Source of the DNA: Chrysomallon squamiferum | Taxonomy: Eukaryota; Mollusca; Gastropoda; Neomphalida; Peltospiridae | Assembly (NCBI GenBank): GCA_012295275.1 | Contig: CM022675.1 | Location: 17,290,689 to 17,354,688, forward strand | Length of the DNA: 64,000 nt | Reading direction: 5' to 3' | Shown here: in pieces, positions 1 to 11,417 of the stretch | Position numbering within the stretch: position 1 is the first letter of the stretch | Layout of the letters: every line of letters begins with the position of its first letter | Made by a program: the position numbers and the translations under genes | The notes under the pieces: generated by a model | Database searches by the model: none | What the model was told of the DNA's origin: nothing | Seen by the model: only the letters and a program-made list of their open reading frames with translations

Positions 1-124
1 TGCTGCAGCTGCACAACAGCTATTACTATTACAACTACTACAACTACCTAGTATTAGTAGTACGGACACCATAGTTTCTGCTGCTACGGAAACAGCAACA
101 ACTATTTATATAATATTATTATCT

Positions 125-176
125 TTTTCTTTGAAATTATTCTATATCTTTTGTCAAAACTAAACAAAATGAGGCA
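125..176 (+). pseudogene. decayed copy of a guanylyl cyclase exon end
   Basis: This stretch closely matches the end of the functional exon at about 2036-2085, which encodes the last helix of the kinase-homology region. Both contain TTGTCAAAACT preceded by a TTTGAAA-TATTCT block. I count roughly 40 matches in 47 aligned bases, but the donor GT and the reading frame are not kept. It lies upstream of the exon that should come before it, so it looks like a relic of an upstream partial gene or exon duplication. Chance similarity is possible but unlikely at this length. Confidence 0.45.
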
Positions 177-521
177 CTGTCAAAATAAATACAAATTCTA
201 AAAACAAAACAAAAAACAAAACAAAAATAACAACAATTCCAAAAACCTGCTATTGCTATCCTTAAAACTAAAACTGTTATCGCGGTTGATATAAGAGCAT
301 TAAAACAAATAATTAACATATAAACTAAAACTAAAATAATTACTTAAATCATTGGTTTATTATATAAAGGTTCATTTATAAATTAATGATAAATTTGTAA
401 TATTAAATGAGCATATGTAAAAATTAAAAAACCCCATTGAAATCTGTGAATATGAAGACAACACGTTACATCTATAAGCATCTTTTAAAATAATTTAAAT
501 TTTTCTTTCTTTTTCATTTAG

Positions 522-2081
522 ATTCGAGTTCTTCTTCACCCCAACGTGAACACGCTGATTGGTGCTTACATAGAACCAGGAAGTAACGGTCTTGTCTGGC
601 ATTACTGTCCTAGAGGAAGTCTTCATGATGTTTTGTTAGACGAGGATATCAAACTAGACTGGGTTTTCAACATCTCATTTGCAACTGAAATTGCTAAGGT
701 AATCATTTCAAACTTGGGATTGTTTTTAAGCAAAACTGTATAGTGCATTCAATGTCAAGAATAGTGGTAAACTGGTATGGAATATAGCAGCTAATTTACT
801 CAGTCTTTCGTGATATCCTTTTTCATGTTTGTCAGTAATCAGTATCTATCTTTTTATTAGTTATTTCGAATTTTCTGTAACAGATGTCCTTATAAGAACA
901 TAACAAAAGATAGGAAACATCAGTGAATCACAGACATTTTATTATATCATTATTAGCAAATATTGATCTCCATGGATATTTAAAACAATGATTTGGGTCT
1001 ATACAATTGTTTTTTATCTGTTCATTATATAACATTTAACTTCTTCCAGAACAGTTCGAAACAAAATATATATAAATTATATTTTATTTATTTAAACCAT
1101 TAGCCAGTAACAAACAGTAATGCATCTAAATAATAGAATAATTTGTTTGATTTCGCAAGGCTCTGAACTACATCCACAGCTCGCTAGTACTGACACACGG
1201 ACGCTTGAAATCTTCCAACGTTTTAGTTGACAGTCACTGGGACTGTAAAATCACAGATATGGCCATGCCGTACTTCAGACAGGGTGAAAAAGAACCGGAG
1301 GAGTCACATTCCAAGTATTACCGTAAGTCGAGTGATATAGATAAATTACTTATATCATGTAGTTTCACAGATAAATAAAGAAATATATACTTGCTGTAGG
1401 GGTTAGAAAATTTTTAAGGAGTTCTGAGCTAGTGACTATTTAGTAAAGACCATTATATAAGTCTTTCAGTGGATAACGCGGTACATTTCATGATAGGAAT
1501 ATTTGTCCATTTCAGATTTCAACTTGTGAGAAAATAAATATGGACAAATGGGTTAATTATGCATTTAAGAAAAAGTTAATTCGTTAACTGAATCATTAAT
1601 ATAAATTAAATTTAATTTTTCAGAGTATCTGTGGACAGCTCCCGAACTTCTACGCAACCAAGCCTTGATTAAAAAAGGAACACAGAAAGGAGACGTCTAT
1701 GCTTTTGCTATCGTTCTACAAGAGATTTTGATGAGATCCTTGCCTTTTGGAAGTGTGCTGAAAGAACGTGGTGATGACAGGAAAATGGAACGTATGTAAT
1801 TATAAATACACAGATACGTTAATAAATTTGTCATGCAGTCAATAAACTGAATAGCATGTAGAAGACGTATACTTATTAATTTCAGTTATTTGTTTTCATT
1901 AAGGAATTCTTGATAGGGTGAAGAATGTCGAAATTCCGCCATACAGACCGCATGTGCAGCACACCAGCAAGGAGGAGGGACTGCTGGCTGACGTGATGAG
2001 AATGTGCTGGGACGAAGTGCCAACCAGCAGACCTTCTTTTGAAAGTATTCTCCATCTGTTGTCAAAACTGAACAAAGGGAG
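522..2081 (+). CDS. guanylyl cyclase kinase-homology region (exons 1-4 of window)
   Basis: Four exons encode the C-terminal two thirds of a protein-kinase fold. It begins at [10 protein letters not shown]. The catalytic-loop equivalent is [19 protein letters not shown], where the usual HRD aspartate is missing, as is normal for the regulatory pseudokinase of receptor cyclases. It continues through LWTAPELL (the APE motif) and a [13 protein letters not shown] helix. In this family the region binds ATP and relays ligand binding to the cyclase. The phase at each boundary fits: 0, 1, 1, 2. Confidence 0.9.
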
Positions 2082-2218
2082 GTAAGCTGGAATAAAGTTT
2101 AACGTTATAATAGTATATTTAAGCTTACTGCTGATGACGATGATGGTGAGAAAATGGATGATGATCTGGAGGATTATAAATAATAAAGTTTACAGATTAA
2201 AGCAATCATTTTCAGTTA

Positions 2219-2267
<49 letters not shown>

Positions 2268-2304
2268 TATTGTTCAAAAACAATTTCATTTTTTTTTTTT
2301 TTTT

Positions 2305-2335
<31 letters not shown>

Positions 2336-3000
2336 TTTTTTCAATTCAGTTGGGAATTATATATTGTCAGTTTTTAAAAGTATATATCTTTCAAGACCTG
2401 AACCTATTAATACATTTCGGTTCATTTAAAAACTATAAAAAATACTTGCGGTAGATTTAAAGTTATCTCTAATTAAAGATCCCTGTTTATCTTCTGTTAA
2501 TTTTATCAACAGAAAAATCAACATTGTGGATCAGATGATACACCGAATGACAAAATACTCAGAACATCTAGAAAACATGATACAGGAAAGAACGCTGATG
2601 TTGATAGAAGAGAAGAAGAAAACAGATCAGATTCTGTCTAAGATGCTTCCAAAGTAATTATATATATCTTCATCATACAGAATGGTATATTTTCCAAAGA
2701 GGCATCAGAGCGGAAGATTTGGTATAATGGGTTATTTTATTAGCCACTTTCTGCTAATCCTCTTAAACATGACACCTGTTTTCTGATTATGGGAAAACAA
2801 ATATGTATCTTTATTGAAAAAATAACCACGAACGGCCATTTATTTCTTTTATCAAAGGCTACCATTATGGAAAAGGCAAATAATCATGCAAATTGTAGTA
2901 GCTCTTCATACTAATTTTCATACTGTTGCTTCTGCCGCTATTTTTATCTCTTTTTCTACTACAACAACAACAAACAACATAAGCACCACTATCACAACAC

Positions 3001-3064
<64 letters not shown>

Positions 3065-3396
3065 ACAGATCAGTGATTGAAGATTTGAAACTAGGAAAGA
3101 CAATAGAACCGGAATCGTTTCCTTCAGTAACTGTTTTCTTCTCAGATGTGGTTGGATTCACAGAACTTGCTGCAGAAAGTACACCATATCAGGTAAGATA
3201 TATGATTGTCAAAATGTGTAAGTTCACACGTGCGTTATATATAAGTGTATGTATGTATATAATATTTATATGCATGAAAGTTTATATGTATGTTTGTATG
3301 TATTTGTATGCATGTGTATACATGTGTATGGAGGAAGGTAAGTATAGATGTATGTGTAACAGAAATAATAATAATAATGATGATAATAACAATAAC

Positions 3397-3438
<42 letters not shown>

Positions 3439-5353
3439 GATGATAATGATATTAATAACTTTTGTTTAAGGTGGTGAATTTTCTCAACAGTCTTTACACC
3501 ATGTTTGACTACGTCATCGACCACTTTGATGTCTACAAGGTAAATATAAGATATTACTACATCGACATTTAGTTTTTTAATATGCAAGAGAATTATATTT
3601 TAATATAAGTTTATTTATTTATTTATTTATTATTTATTATTTTTGTTGTTGTTATTATTATTATTATTATTATTTTTTATTTTTTATTTTTGCTTTCGTC
3701 TGTCTTTTCAGCAGAGATTATCAATGTACTCCCGTATAAACGTTGACAGGAATAATTGTTAAAATGCGTTCATCGAGAAAGGATGTAAAATAAATCTGAA
3801 TTTGTGTACACCTATGTTCCGACGTCCATTTCTTTACATTTTAATCATACATTGCCGTTTGATATCGGTTCATATATATATATCAATTTATATTTGACAG
3901 GTAGAGACAATAGGAGATGCTTACATGGTTGTGAGTGGTCTACCAAAGAGAAATGGAATACAACACGCCGGGGAAATCTCTAATATGTCTTTACAGCTGC
4001 TTTGCTCAGTGGACAAATTTAAAATAGCTCACAGACCAAGTCTTAAACTAAAACTCAGAATTGGAATTCACAGCGGTATTTATTTTTAGAGTAGTTGTAA
4101 TGTCATTAGAAATACTCTAAAACGAGCTTAGCAGTGTATTAAATGTATATACTTTTCATATTTCATTTTTCAAATGAAACTTTTTTTCTGATCCATTGTT
4201 CAGTAATAATATTTCATTTTAATTTTTACAAACAAAACAAACAATGAAAAAGAACAACAAAATAAACAAATAAATAAATAAATAAATAAATAAAAACAAT
4301 CAAACCATTAAATCTGTTTTTAATATTTCAAAACTATAATTATATGACGTTTAATACAATATTACATATGACATATAAACTCATCACTTAAAGTGTGATT
4401 AATGTAGAATGTAATCTCTCGCTGGTTCCTTTCTTTCTAATGATTAGTTAGAAAAGTCGCCGACAGGTACACATACAAAAGACATTCTTAATCGAGAGGA
4501 TGTATGAAATCACTTTCAGTCATCAGAAAAAACCATGTGCATACTTAAAGAAATATTCATTAACACATTTTCTGTTTTTCAAATTTAAATTAAAGAGAAA
4601 TGTGACAGAAGCAAAGCAAAATGTACTTTGATATGTATGTTCTTTTATAGGTCCTGTCGTAGCCGGTGTTGTGGGTCAGACAATGCCGCGGTATTGTTTG
4701 TTTGGAGACACTGTCAACTACGCCTCGAGAATGGAGTCTTCAGGAGTTGGTGAGTTTTGTTTTGTTAATCGAATTATGTACAAACATGGCATTTGTCTGA
4801 AAGATTATTATCATCATCATCAACATCATCATCATCATCGTCGTCATCACTGTTCTGTTGTTGTTCTTATTGTTGTTGTTGTTGTTGTTGTTATTATTAT
4901 TATTATTATTATTATATTTTACGTTTCACAGTTTTTGGATGTTTTGTTATATTTTCTTATTATATTGGTTTAATGTTGGCTTTATTTTTTGCTCATTCAC
5001 ATGAGACTTGTTTGTGTCAACGAAATGCATGTTACTTATTCTTAGCTCTAAAGATACATGTGAGTCCAGAGTGTAAGATTCTGCTAGACGAACTTGGAGG
5101 TTACCATCTCGTGGAAAGAGGTGAAGTTACCCTAAAGGTCAGTGTACGGTTTTTACATCCTTGACGAAATTAGAAACTGTTTAAAATAATAATTATGAAG
5201 TATTATAGTAAATGCCATAGGGGACAAATGTTTATAAATAGTGATACTTTCCAAAACAAATCAAATAAATAAAACATTTATAACTTAAAAATTACCTGAA
5301 GTATTAAGAACAAAACATCTGATTATATATATCTTAGTACTTCAGTTAATGTT

Positions 5354-5385
<32 letters not shown>

Positions 5386-5753
5386 TGTATGTATGTATGT
5401 ATGTATGTATGGATGGATGTGTGTGTGTTATTATTATTACTATTATTATTATTATTTTCTTTCTAAGAACCAGACAACATAACATTTGTCTTTTGATAAT
5501 TAAAAATAAAGTTTAACCTTCATTCATTGTGTTGTCTAACACTGAATCTACTAAAACGTTTAAAATAAAATAAATAATTAAAATAATTTAGAAAATGTGT
5601 TTAAATCATGATATAAAGTTTAATGTTTTGTCACAGGGTAAAGGTACAGTTGTCACTTATTTTCTCGAAGGAAAGGACGGATTTGTGGATACGATACCAG
5701 CCAATGAAATTAACACGTCCATTAACGAGCACAAACTGGGTATAACAAACTAA
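522..5753 (+). CDS. receptor-type guanylyl cyclase, 3' part (11 exons, 5' end outside window)
   Basis: Membrane guanylyl cyclase that makes cGMP from GTP in its cytoplasmic domain. Exons: 522..698, 1160..1322, 1624..1791, 1904..2081, 2513..2653, 3069..3192, 3471..3539, 3901..4075, 4651..4749, 5046..5137, 5637..5753. Together they give 1,503 nt and 500 residues in unbroken phase, ending in TAA. All junctions are GT/AG. Order seen: kinase-homology region, dimerisation helix, class III cyclase domain, short tail. The cyclase domain keeps both metal aspartates (in [10 protein letters not shown] and ETIGDAYM), the GTP-specifying Glu (ETIGD) and Cys ([17 protein letters not shown]), and the catalytic Asn/Arg of the same motif, so it should be active. 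Extracellular, membrane and early kinase-homology exons must lie upstream. Which subtype (natriuretic-peptide-like, Gyc76C-like or orphan) cannot be told from this part. Confidence 0.93.
2217..2265 (+). repeat. (AAT)n microsatellite in cyclase intron
   Basis: Near-perfect AAT array, followed 20 bp later by poly-T and an interrupted CT tract (about 2288-2340). Intronic. Confidence 0.9.
2513..2653 (+). CDS. guanylyl cyclase dimerisation helix (exon 5)
   Basis: This 141-nt exon encodes the linker between the pseudokinase and cyclase domains. The heptad-like [20 protein letters not shown] followed by ILSKMLP is the conserved signalling-helix and dimerisation segment of receptor guanylyl cyclases. 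It starts with one base completing an Arg codon and ends with two bases of a Lys codon completed by the next exon. Confidence 0.88.
3001..3063 (+). repeat. (ATT)n microsatellite abutting an exon
   Basis: About 20 ATT units end five bases before the acceptor AG of the exon at 3069, so the array itself serves as the tract in front of the splice acceptor. Confidence 0.9.
3069..5753 (+). CDS. guanylate cyclase catalytic domain and C-terminus (exons 6-11)
   Basis: Exons 3069..3192, 3471..3539, 3901..4075, 4651..4749, 5046..5137 and 5637..5753 encode the class III cyclase fold, about residues 276-463 of the visible part, plus a short tail. By my count the key residues are about Asp302 and Asp346 (metal), Glu342 and Cys414 (guanine recognition), and Asn421 and Arg425 (transition state). 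The last exon ends KLGITN then TAA. The domain has the usual length and no broken motif. Confidence 0.93.
3362..3438 (+). repeat. (AAT)n microsatellite in cyclase intron
   Basis: AAT array interrupted by GAT and AAC units, between the exons ending at 3192 and starting at 3471. Confidence 0.85.
5355..5411 (+). repeat. (GTAT)n microsatellite in cyclase intron
   Basis: About 13 GTAT units followed by GGAT, GT and ATT stretches, all in the last intron of the cyclase gene. Confidence 0.9.
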
Positions 5754-5802
5754 ATATTCGCGCATTCGTATGTCTTAAAAGTGTTATTTGTGGTTTCACG
5801 AT

Positions 5803-5808
5803 AATAAA
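5803..5808 (+). terminator. poly(A) signal of the guanylyl cyclase gene
   Basis: AATAAA lies 50 nt after the stop codon. It is a plausible cleavage signal giving a short 3' UTR; further copies occur downstream in this AT-rich DNA. Confidence 0.45.
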
Positions 5809-6757
5809 TGAAACATTTCAAAAACAGACAATCTGGAAAAAAATATAAAACAATAAGAAGATATTTTATGCATAAATATCCTTAAGTGTATACCACTTAA
5901 AACAGATAAAAACTGGTTGAGGCATTTCATTATTTCGAAATTTAGTGATGTCTTTCATTTGAATTTGGATATACTCTGTTTTTTTCTTATGACTAATTGT
6001 ATATTTCTGAGTTTATGAGTGGTACTTCCAACAAAAAATCCATGCTTCTGTCTCCCGCTGTTCTTACAGACACGTACACAAACAACAGAACCGAAGTTTT
6101 TCATTATATTTGTTTGTAAGATTTCTATCCCATTTTAATGTTTTACTCACTTTGTATAATTAATTGTAGTTTTATCATACTTTGTTAGCATCAACACTTT
6201 TTACTGTGCCATCATTAACAGAGTGGAAATTAGTTGAAGATAAAGTATGCAAGATACTTTAGTTCACAATACTTTAAATCAACTCTTATGTATTTCACTT
6301 AATGTCTACCCACTCCAGTACTGTTTACACAAGACAGTTTTAATTATATGTGAGTGGGTGAGTATATAATTCGAATGACGTTTAATTCGAACAGTTCAAG
6401 TAATCGTCGGATAAATGATATCTTATTTCTGTGCAATTTTATTTTCTCTTACTACAATTTGGAGCACCCTTTGTATGAATGTTCGACTGTTTCGTTAAAT
6501 TATTTAACCACTATTATCCTATATTAAACACTGTGATTTACTCGTTCTGACATTTTTAACTGCATTTTTTTTCTTCATTATTCAAACAAATCAAAACAAA
6601 CAAACAAACAAATTATATTTTTAAAATTATTATTATTATTATTATTATTATTATTGTTGTTTTTGTTGTTGTTGTTGTTGAGGCTGTTATTTTATGAAAT
6701 AAATTACAAACGTAATATTGGTATTTACGAACGAATCGAAAACGGGCTATTGAATTA
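5809..6757. other. intergenic AT-rich DNA between convergent genes
   Basis: No ORF or RNA gene is supported between the cyclase 3' end and the rough 3' end. It contains an (ATT)n/(GTT)n stretch near 6625-6680 and otherwise unremarkable sequence that may include 3' UTRs of both genes. Confidence 0.5.
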
Positions 6758-6763
6758 TTTATT
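6758..6763 (-). terminator. possible poly(A) signal of rough
   Basis: AATAAA on the minus strand, about 240 nt after the stop codon of the homeobox gene. Chosen only by position; AT-rich DNA makes chance copies common. Confidence 0.3.
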
Positions 6764-6999
6764 TTTGCATATGACAGGAAATCAAATAGTATATTACATA
6801 AATAAATAAACGATCCACTGACCCGTCCCTTTAATCTTGTCTCTTTCCTTCCATTTCGTTAGTGTACGTATAAATTAAACTGTTTTGGTAAAATACCATG
6901 TACAATCGATCCTCCTCGGCGGCATCCTAAACTATTCTTCCGTTCCAAACAGTGTTTCACAACATTATTTTCACTGATCACTGCTTCATTTCTGAAAAT

Positions 7000-7135
7000 T
7001 TAACTTTCTTTTGTGTCAGTGTTTTTGTTTATTTGTCTAGAAATCCACGGGTCCCAGCCAATAGCAGTTTGATAAAGATACGGGTTTAATCTCCAATCAG
7101 CCGAGCAACCAACACTGGGATACCCAGCGGCATAG
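7000..7135 (-). CDS. ro: rough exon 3 (C-terminal tail)
   Basis: The minus-strand acceptor TATTTTAG precedes a one-base completion (C) of the Arg codon split by the exon 2 donor. The frame then stays open for 44 codons to TAA, with composition unlike its surroundings ([10 protein letters not shown], then WRLNPYLYQ, then GWDPW). The phase match and the higher complexity support it. The alternative is that exon 2 reads through its donor and stops at TAA at 7462-7464. Confidence 0.7.
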
Positions 7136-7140
7136 CTAAA

Positions 7141-7222
<82 letters not shown>

Positions 7223-7974
7223 CTTTTTTATAAAAAAAAATTACTGTAAAATCGTAATAAAAGAATAAAAAATAGGTTAAGAAAATGTAATTTCATCCTA
7301 TGTAAATTAATAAAAGAATGAATCAATGAATATAATTTATTATTTATAATTGATAAAAAAATAACAGACATACTCAGTACATTACAGATAAGATGTATAA
7401 AGGAAGCAGTAGTAGTAGTAGTAGTGGTAGTAGTAATAATAAAAATAATAAAGAAAATACATTACCGCATTTGCTGATCTAATTGCGCTTTTTCAATTCT
7501 CTTATCTTTCGCTCTCCTGTTCTGATACCAAATTTTAATTTGTGTTTCTGACAAGGTGAGCAGCTGAGCGAGCTCAACTCGCCGAGCTCTCGTCACGTAC
7601 TCCGACTGGCTGTACTCCATTTCGAGGCGAATCGTCTGTTCACTACTGAATGTAGTTCGTTGTCTCCTGGCGCGCTGTTCTCGTCTTTTTCTTCTAGGAA
7701 CTGATATAAAGTAATGAATTTGAATTCCATAGCTTTTCTTTTCCATCAAGGACAGATCAATAGATTTTTTACTGTTGTTTTCTTAATACAGTTCAACACA
7801 AAAATAGTTGATTCTCTCTTGTTATTCTTTTGAATCATAACTTATTTCGGATTTGATGCAAAGAAAAACAAAACAAAATGTTTATATGCACAAAATTTAT
7901 ATAGACTTAGCTGACAGTTTCTTACAATTAATACTAAAATAACAATTTAAAAAGTCCAGAATAAATTATTTTGT

Positions 7975-8052
<78 letters not shown>

Positions 8053-8675
8053 TTTATAACAGTTGTTTACAGTTTCTATTTAATAGCATCTTTAGATCGC
8101 CTGTCAATTTCAGACTTCACCCTTCTCATTAATGTTCATTTGATTGGATCATATTGATGTTTGTGATGTTGCTTCAAACCGGAAATACTGTCCTCGCGAT
8201 CTTCGTGATACCCGCAGTAGCAATCTACTTGGAAATTGATAGTCTGCATGAATTATCTATGAGCGTTTAATAAAACATACAAAGCGAGAAATGCTTTATT
8301 TTCCGTTTTATAGAGAGCCCGTGGTGATAAAAGAACCCTACAAATAAAATATATCACGCAACGAACTTAACGGTCGATAACATTCTGTTAATTCCGGCCT
8401 TTTTAATTCATCACAAGTACATTTTAATCTTTTTTTTTTGTCGTAATTATTATTGTTATCATTATTACTACTACTACTACTACTATTAGTAACTGTAGTA
8501 GTAGGAGCAGTTACAGTAGAGTAGTACTTATAGTAGTTGTTATTGTTGGTGCAGCAATAATAACAGTAGCAGTTATGTTTCAATTTTAGTATTAGTAGTA
8601 GCAGCTGTAGTTGTAGTAGCAGTAGCTGATGTTGTTGTTGTAGCAGTTGTTGTGTAGTATTAGTAGTAGTAGAAA

Positions 8676-8730
<55 letters not shown>

Positions 8731-9227
8731 TAGTAGTAGTAGTAGTATAATTGATTTTGCTATTACCTAGTTAATTAGTTACACATTTCATGTACCGGCC
8801 AGTCTGTGAATTTTTCTATTTCTTTGTTGCTAATCGAAAATGAAACTGACGTCCTATATATGTGCAAATTAAAAATGCGTTAAATAAAATATTTCTTGCT
8901 TTTTTCTTTTTTCTATCTTTTTACTATATTTTTAAAACTATATTTTGCAGATTAGAGATTCATTAATTATGTCCCATATTAATTTAAATATACATAAAAT
9001 GACAGCTGCATAATGATGATGATGATTTTAACCTAACAACAACAATAACAATAATAAATAAATAAAATTAAAGATCCCTTGCAATAAATGGAAAATAAAA
9101 TTCGTCACATCTTGTCTAAATTGCGGAATTAAGAGAAAAAATAAATAAGCCTAGGTGCTGATAGCTTTATATAACAGATAAAATAGAAATTTACAACCAG
9201 TATGACACAGAGCCAAATGATTTCTTA

Positions 9228-9261
<34 letters not shown>

Positions 9262-9669
9262 CCTTAATCGCTCTCTCATGGCCATTTTTGGGGGTACGGT
9301 AACGCTGTTGACTTAAACACATTAGTATAATCTTCTGAAAAGCAATGGCTTGTGCACAATACAAAAATTATTTAACATTCTCCACAAATCAATGGAAAAC
9401 TACTTTTTTTTTAAATTTATCAAACTTTTAGAATTAGATTTACGTCACGTAAACAAACTACAGAGATAATTCTAACCTTCATATATTCTTATGTTCTTAT
9501 TATATTACACTTTAATATCACCAAAGTTATGTTGAACAGAATGAAAATATCGTCTTTATTATCATCATTATCATTATAATCATATTTCATCTAGTAATAG
9601 ATAGACAGAAATAGACAAACAGATGGGCATATATTTTTATATATATGCCCGTCTATTTGTCTGTTTCTG

Positions 9670-9701
<32 letters not shown>

Positions 9702-10046
9702 GACAGACAGACACACAGATATATGAACAGTGTATATTGATACAGAAATAAATATATAAAGCTAATAACAAAAGGTTTACTTACAAAATGGCGACGTTCT
9801 ATCTTGAGCTTCATTGATGTTTAAGTTTGTTGACAAAAATGTGCTTTCACTTTGATCAATTTTTGTTTCATTGCGTTCCACAGATGGGTAGGGTCCTATT
9901 ATAACACTGGAGGTGGGTAATCCACTAGACGCCATGGTAACTTGTCCGAATGGAGGGTGAATCCCGGGATGACTTAACCATGGGGATATAAGAAATGACC
10001 TCGTTTCAGGAAGAAAGCTCGATGATGTCATATTGAAAAGTTTCAT
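7000..10046 (-). CDS. ro: homeobox transcription factor, rough type (3 exons, complete)
   Basis: DNA-binding nuclear protein; Drosophila rough acts in eye patterning. Exons 9785..10046, 7466..7700 and 7000..7135 join in phase (262+235+136 nt) to 210 residues. The homeodomain is about residues 98-157 with Arg5, Leu16, Trp48, Gln50, Asn51 and Arg53. It is followed by [14 protein letters not shown], the signature that ties it to rough rather than to other Antp-like classes. The third exon is inferred from an acceptor at 7136-7137 in the exact phase needed; it encodes a 44-residue tail rich in Tyr and Trp. Without it the protein would stop one codon after the homeobox exon donor. Two core aromatics are Tyr rather than Phe (positions 20 and 49). 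The start is the first ATG of exon 1; a second Met lies five codons on. Confidence 0.85.
7142..7223 (+). repeat. (TAA)n-(TTA)n inverted trinucleotide array
   Basis: A TAA array of about 47 bp passes directly into a TTA array of about 30 bp, forming a near-perfect inverted repeat. It sits just upstream (in transcript sense) of the rough exon 3 acceptor. Confidence 0.9.
7466..7700 (-). CDS. ro: rough exon 2 (homeobox)
   Basis: The acceptor TATATCAG (7701-7708 on the plus strand) and donor GGTAATG give a 235-nt exon. It holds basic residues [11 protein letters not shown], the whole homeodomain and the [10 protein letters not shown] extension. The first 60 bp of this exon and 292 bp of its upstream intron are copied at 45425-45776. 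Confidence 0.93.
7978..8050 (+). repeat. (CT)n microsatellite in rough intron 2
   Basis: About 36 uninterrupted CT units. The copied fragment at 45425-45776 ends in its equivalent, where only about seven units are left. Confidence 0.95.
8578..8750 (+). repeat. (AGT)n-rich trinucleotide tract
   Basis: Interrupted AGT/GTT array, densest at 8668-8750, in rough intron 1. Short minus-strand frames through it are repeat artefacts. Confidence 0.85.
9603..9672. repeat. foldback hairpin in rough intron 1
   Basis: Two arms of about 31-33 bp are reverse complements with a few mismatches around GGGCATATAT / ATATATGCCC, with a loop of only a few bases. It may be a small foldback element or an RNA hairpin in the rough primary transcript. 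A GATA/GACA tract follows. Confidence 0.6.
9785..10046 (-). CDS. ro: rough exon 1
   Basis: 87 codons plus one base from ATG to the donor GTAAGT. It encodes a Ser/Pro-rich N-terminal region starting [19 protein letters not shown] see no known domain here. It ends with a single T, completed to Phe by exon 2. Confidence 0.8.
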
Positions 10047-10278
10047 AAATTCAGTGAGTGACAGAAAAACGATTTAGATTTCAGGATTCGTTTTAGTTAG
10101 ATATAAAAAATTAGACAGAAGTATTTGTGATAAAAATATCCCCTTATTAATTTAGAAATGAAAAATAAGATTTGTGAAATTTTTATAATGGCTTAAAAAT
10201 AAGATTTGACAGAAGTAATTCCAAGTGTATCTGTTTACGGGAACCAGCATGTGCAGTGTTTACCAGGCAAATTACCAT

Positions 10279-10330
10279 CTTATATATATCGTCAATTGCT
10301 TGGAATGGCTGCTAACCTAATCAATGATTA
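10279..10330 (-). promoter_or_regulatory. candidate rough promoter: TATA box and homeodomain palindrome
   Basis: On the minus strand a TATATATAAG box (10280-10289) lies about 240 bp before the rough ATG. About 30 bp further upstream is the 13-bp palindrome TAATCAATGATTA (10318-10330), two TAAT-core homeodomain sites head to head. Position and motif make a promoter plausible; no transcription start is visible directly. Confidence 0.35.
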
Positions 10331-11178
10331 AGTTGTAACTAGGAACTGTCTCTTCGAACATGAAAGACTTGTTTTCTTGTAATTATTGTTAGCAAGCATT
10401 ATCAATTTCCTTTCTCGCAATCTTCATTACAATAAAAATGCGGCGAACATCTTCTGGCAAGCGCTGTCAACTGTTAAACCGAGGCAACCCGGAAACTGCC
10501 GAATTGATACATTTCCGATTAAATTCTTTAAACCAGGCATCAGGCGATTAGAACGGCTGATAACTGAGGATTAAATGATAGTGCGCTGATACCAGCTACA
10601 CAAAGCCCTAATGATGATGTTTAAATAATAAATTAGCAGTCTATTAATAACTGTTTATCAGGCACCGAGAAAATGTTTCGTGATTATGAGCATTTGAAAT
10701 GTCTCCAGTTGTTATTATTATTATTGTTGTTGTTGTTGTTGTTGTTGTTTTGGCTGCTGCTTCTGTTGTTATTGTTGTTATTTTTGTTCTTGTTCATGTT
10801 TTCTTTTTCTATTTCTTCTTAGTATTATTATTAATGTTACTAGTGGCGATATATTTTTGTTTAGGAGTTTAATATTTCTGCCCTAATAATTTACTTTTAA
10901 CTTAAAATTTAAAAAGAGAAGAAGACATTACGATCCCTAGTAAAAGACAGCAGAAAAATTATATAAAAGTTCTTTTGAAATTATGTTGGGGAAAGAAAAA
11001 TAAAGATAAGTTCAAGCCAGGTTTTTGCCTATGCAAGCCCTTTAGTAATAATCTGTTTTTATTTACAAATTACCTCATAATAATAATAGCAATGATGATG
11101 ATGATGATGATGATAATAATAATAACGAAGATGATAATAATAATAATAGGAAAAAAGCGAAACTAATGAATACAATGT

Positions 11179-11181
11179 GTA

Positions 11182-11224
<43 letters not shown>
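11179..11224 (+). repeat. (GT)n microsatellite
   Basis: About 20 GT units after two GTAT units. Confidence 0.9.
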
Positions 11225-11230
<6 letters not shown>

Positions 11231-11413
11231 AACACTACATTTAGATTTTCAGGTCACGGATCAGTAATCTTTCAGCTCAGTGAAAATACTTTAAATTATT
11301 GCCATCTGAAAAGTGAATCCAGTTAAAAATCATAGATTTTAGCATTGCATATATTTCTTATTCTTTAATGTAATAATATGACTAGTAGTAATCATAGAGT
11401 AATTAATACATTT

Positions 11414-11417
<4 letters not shown>

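Noticed and set aside
10386-10574. Plus-strand ORF of 62 codons upstream of rough
   Set aside because: Higher base complexity is better explained as regulatory DNA; no signal peptide, motif or splice evidence.
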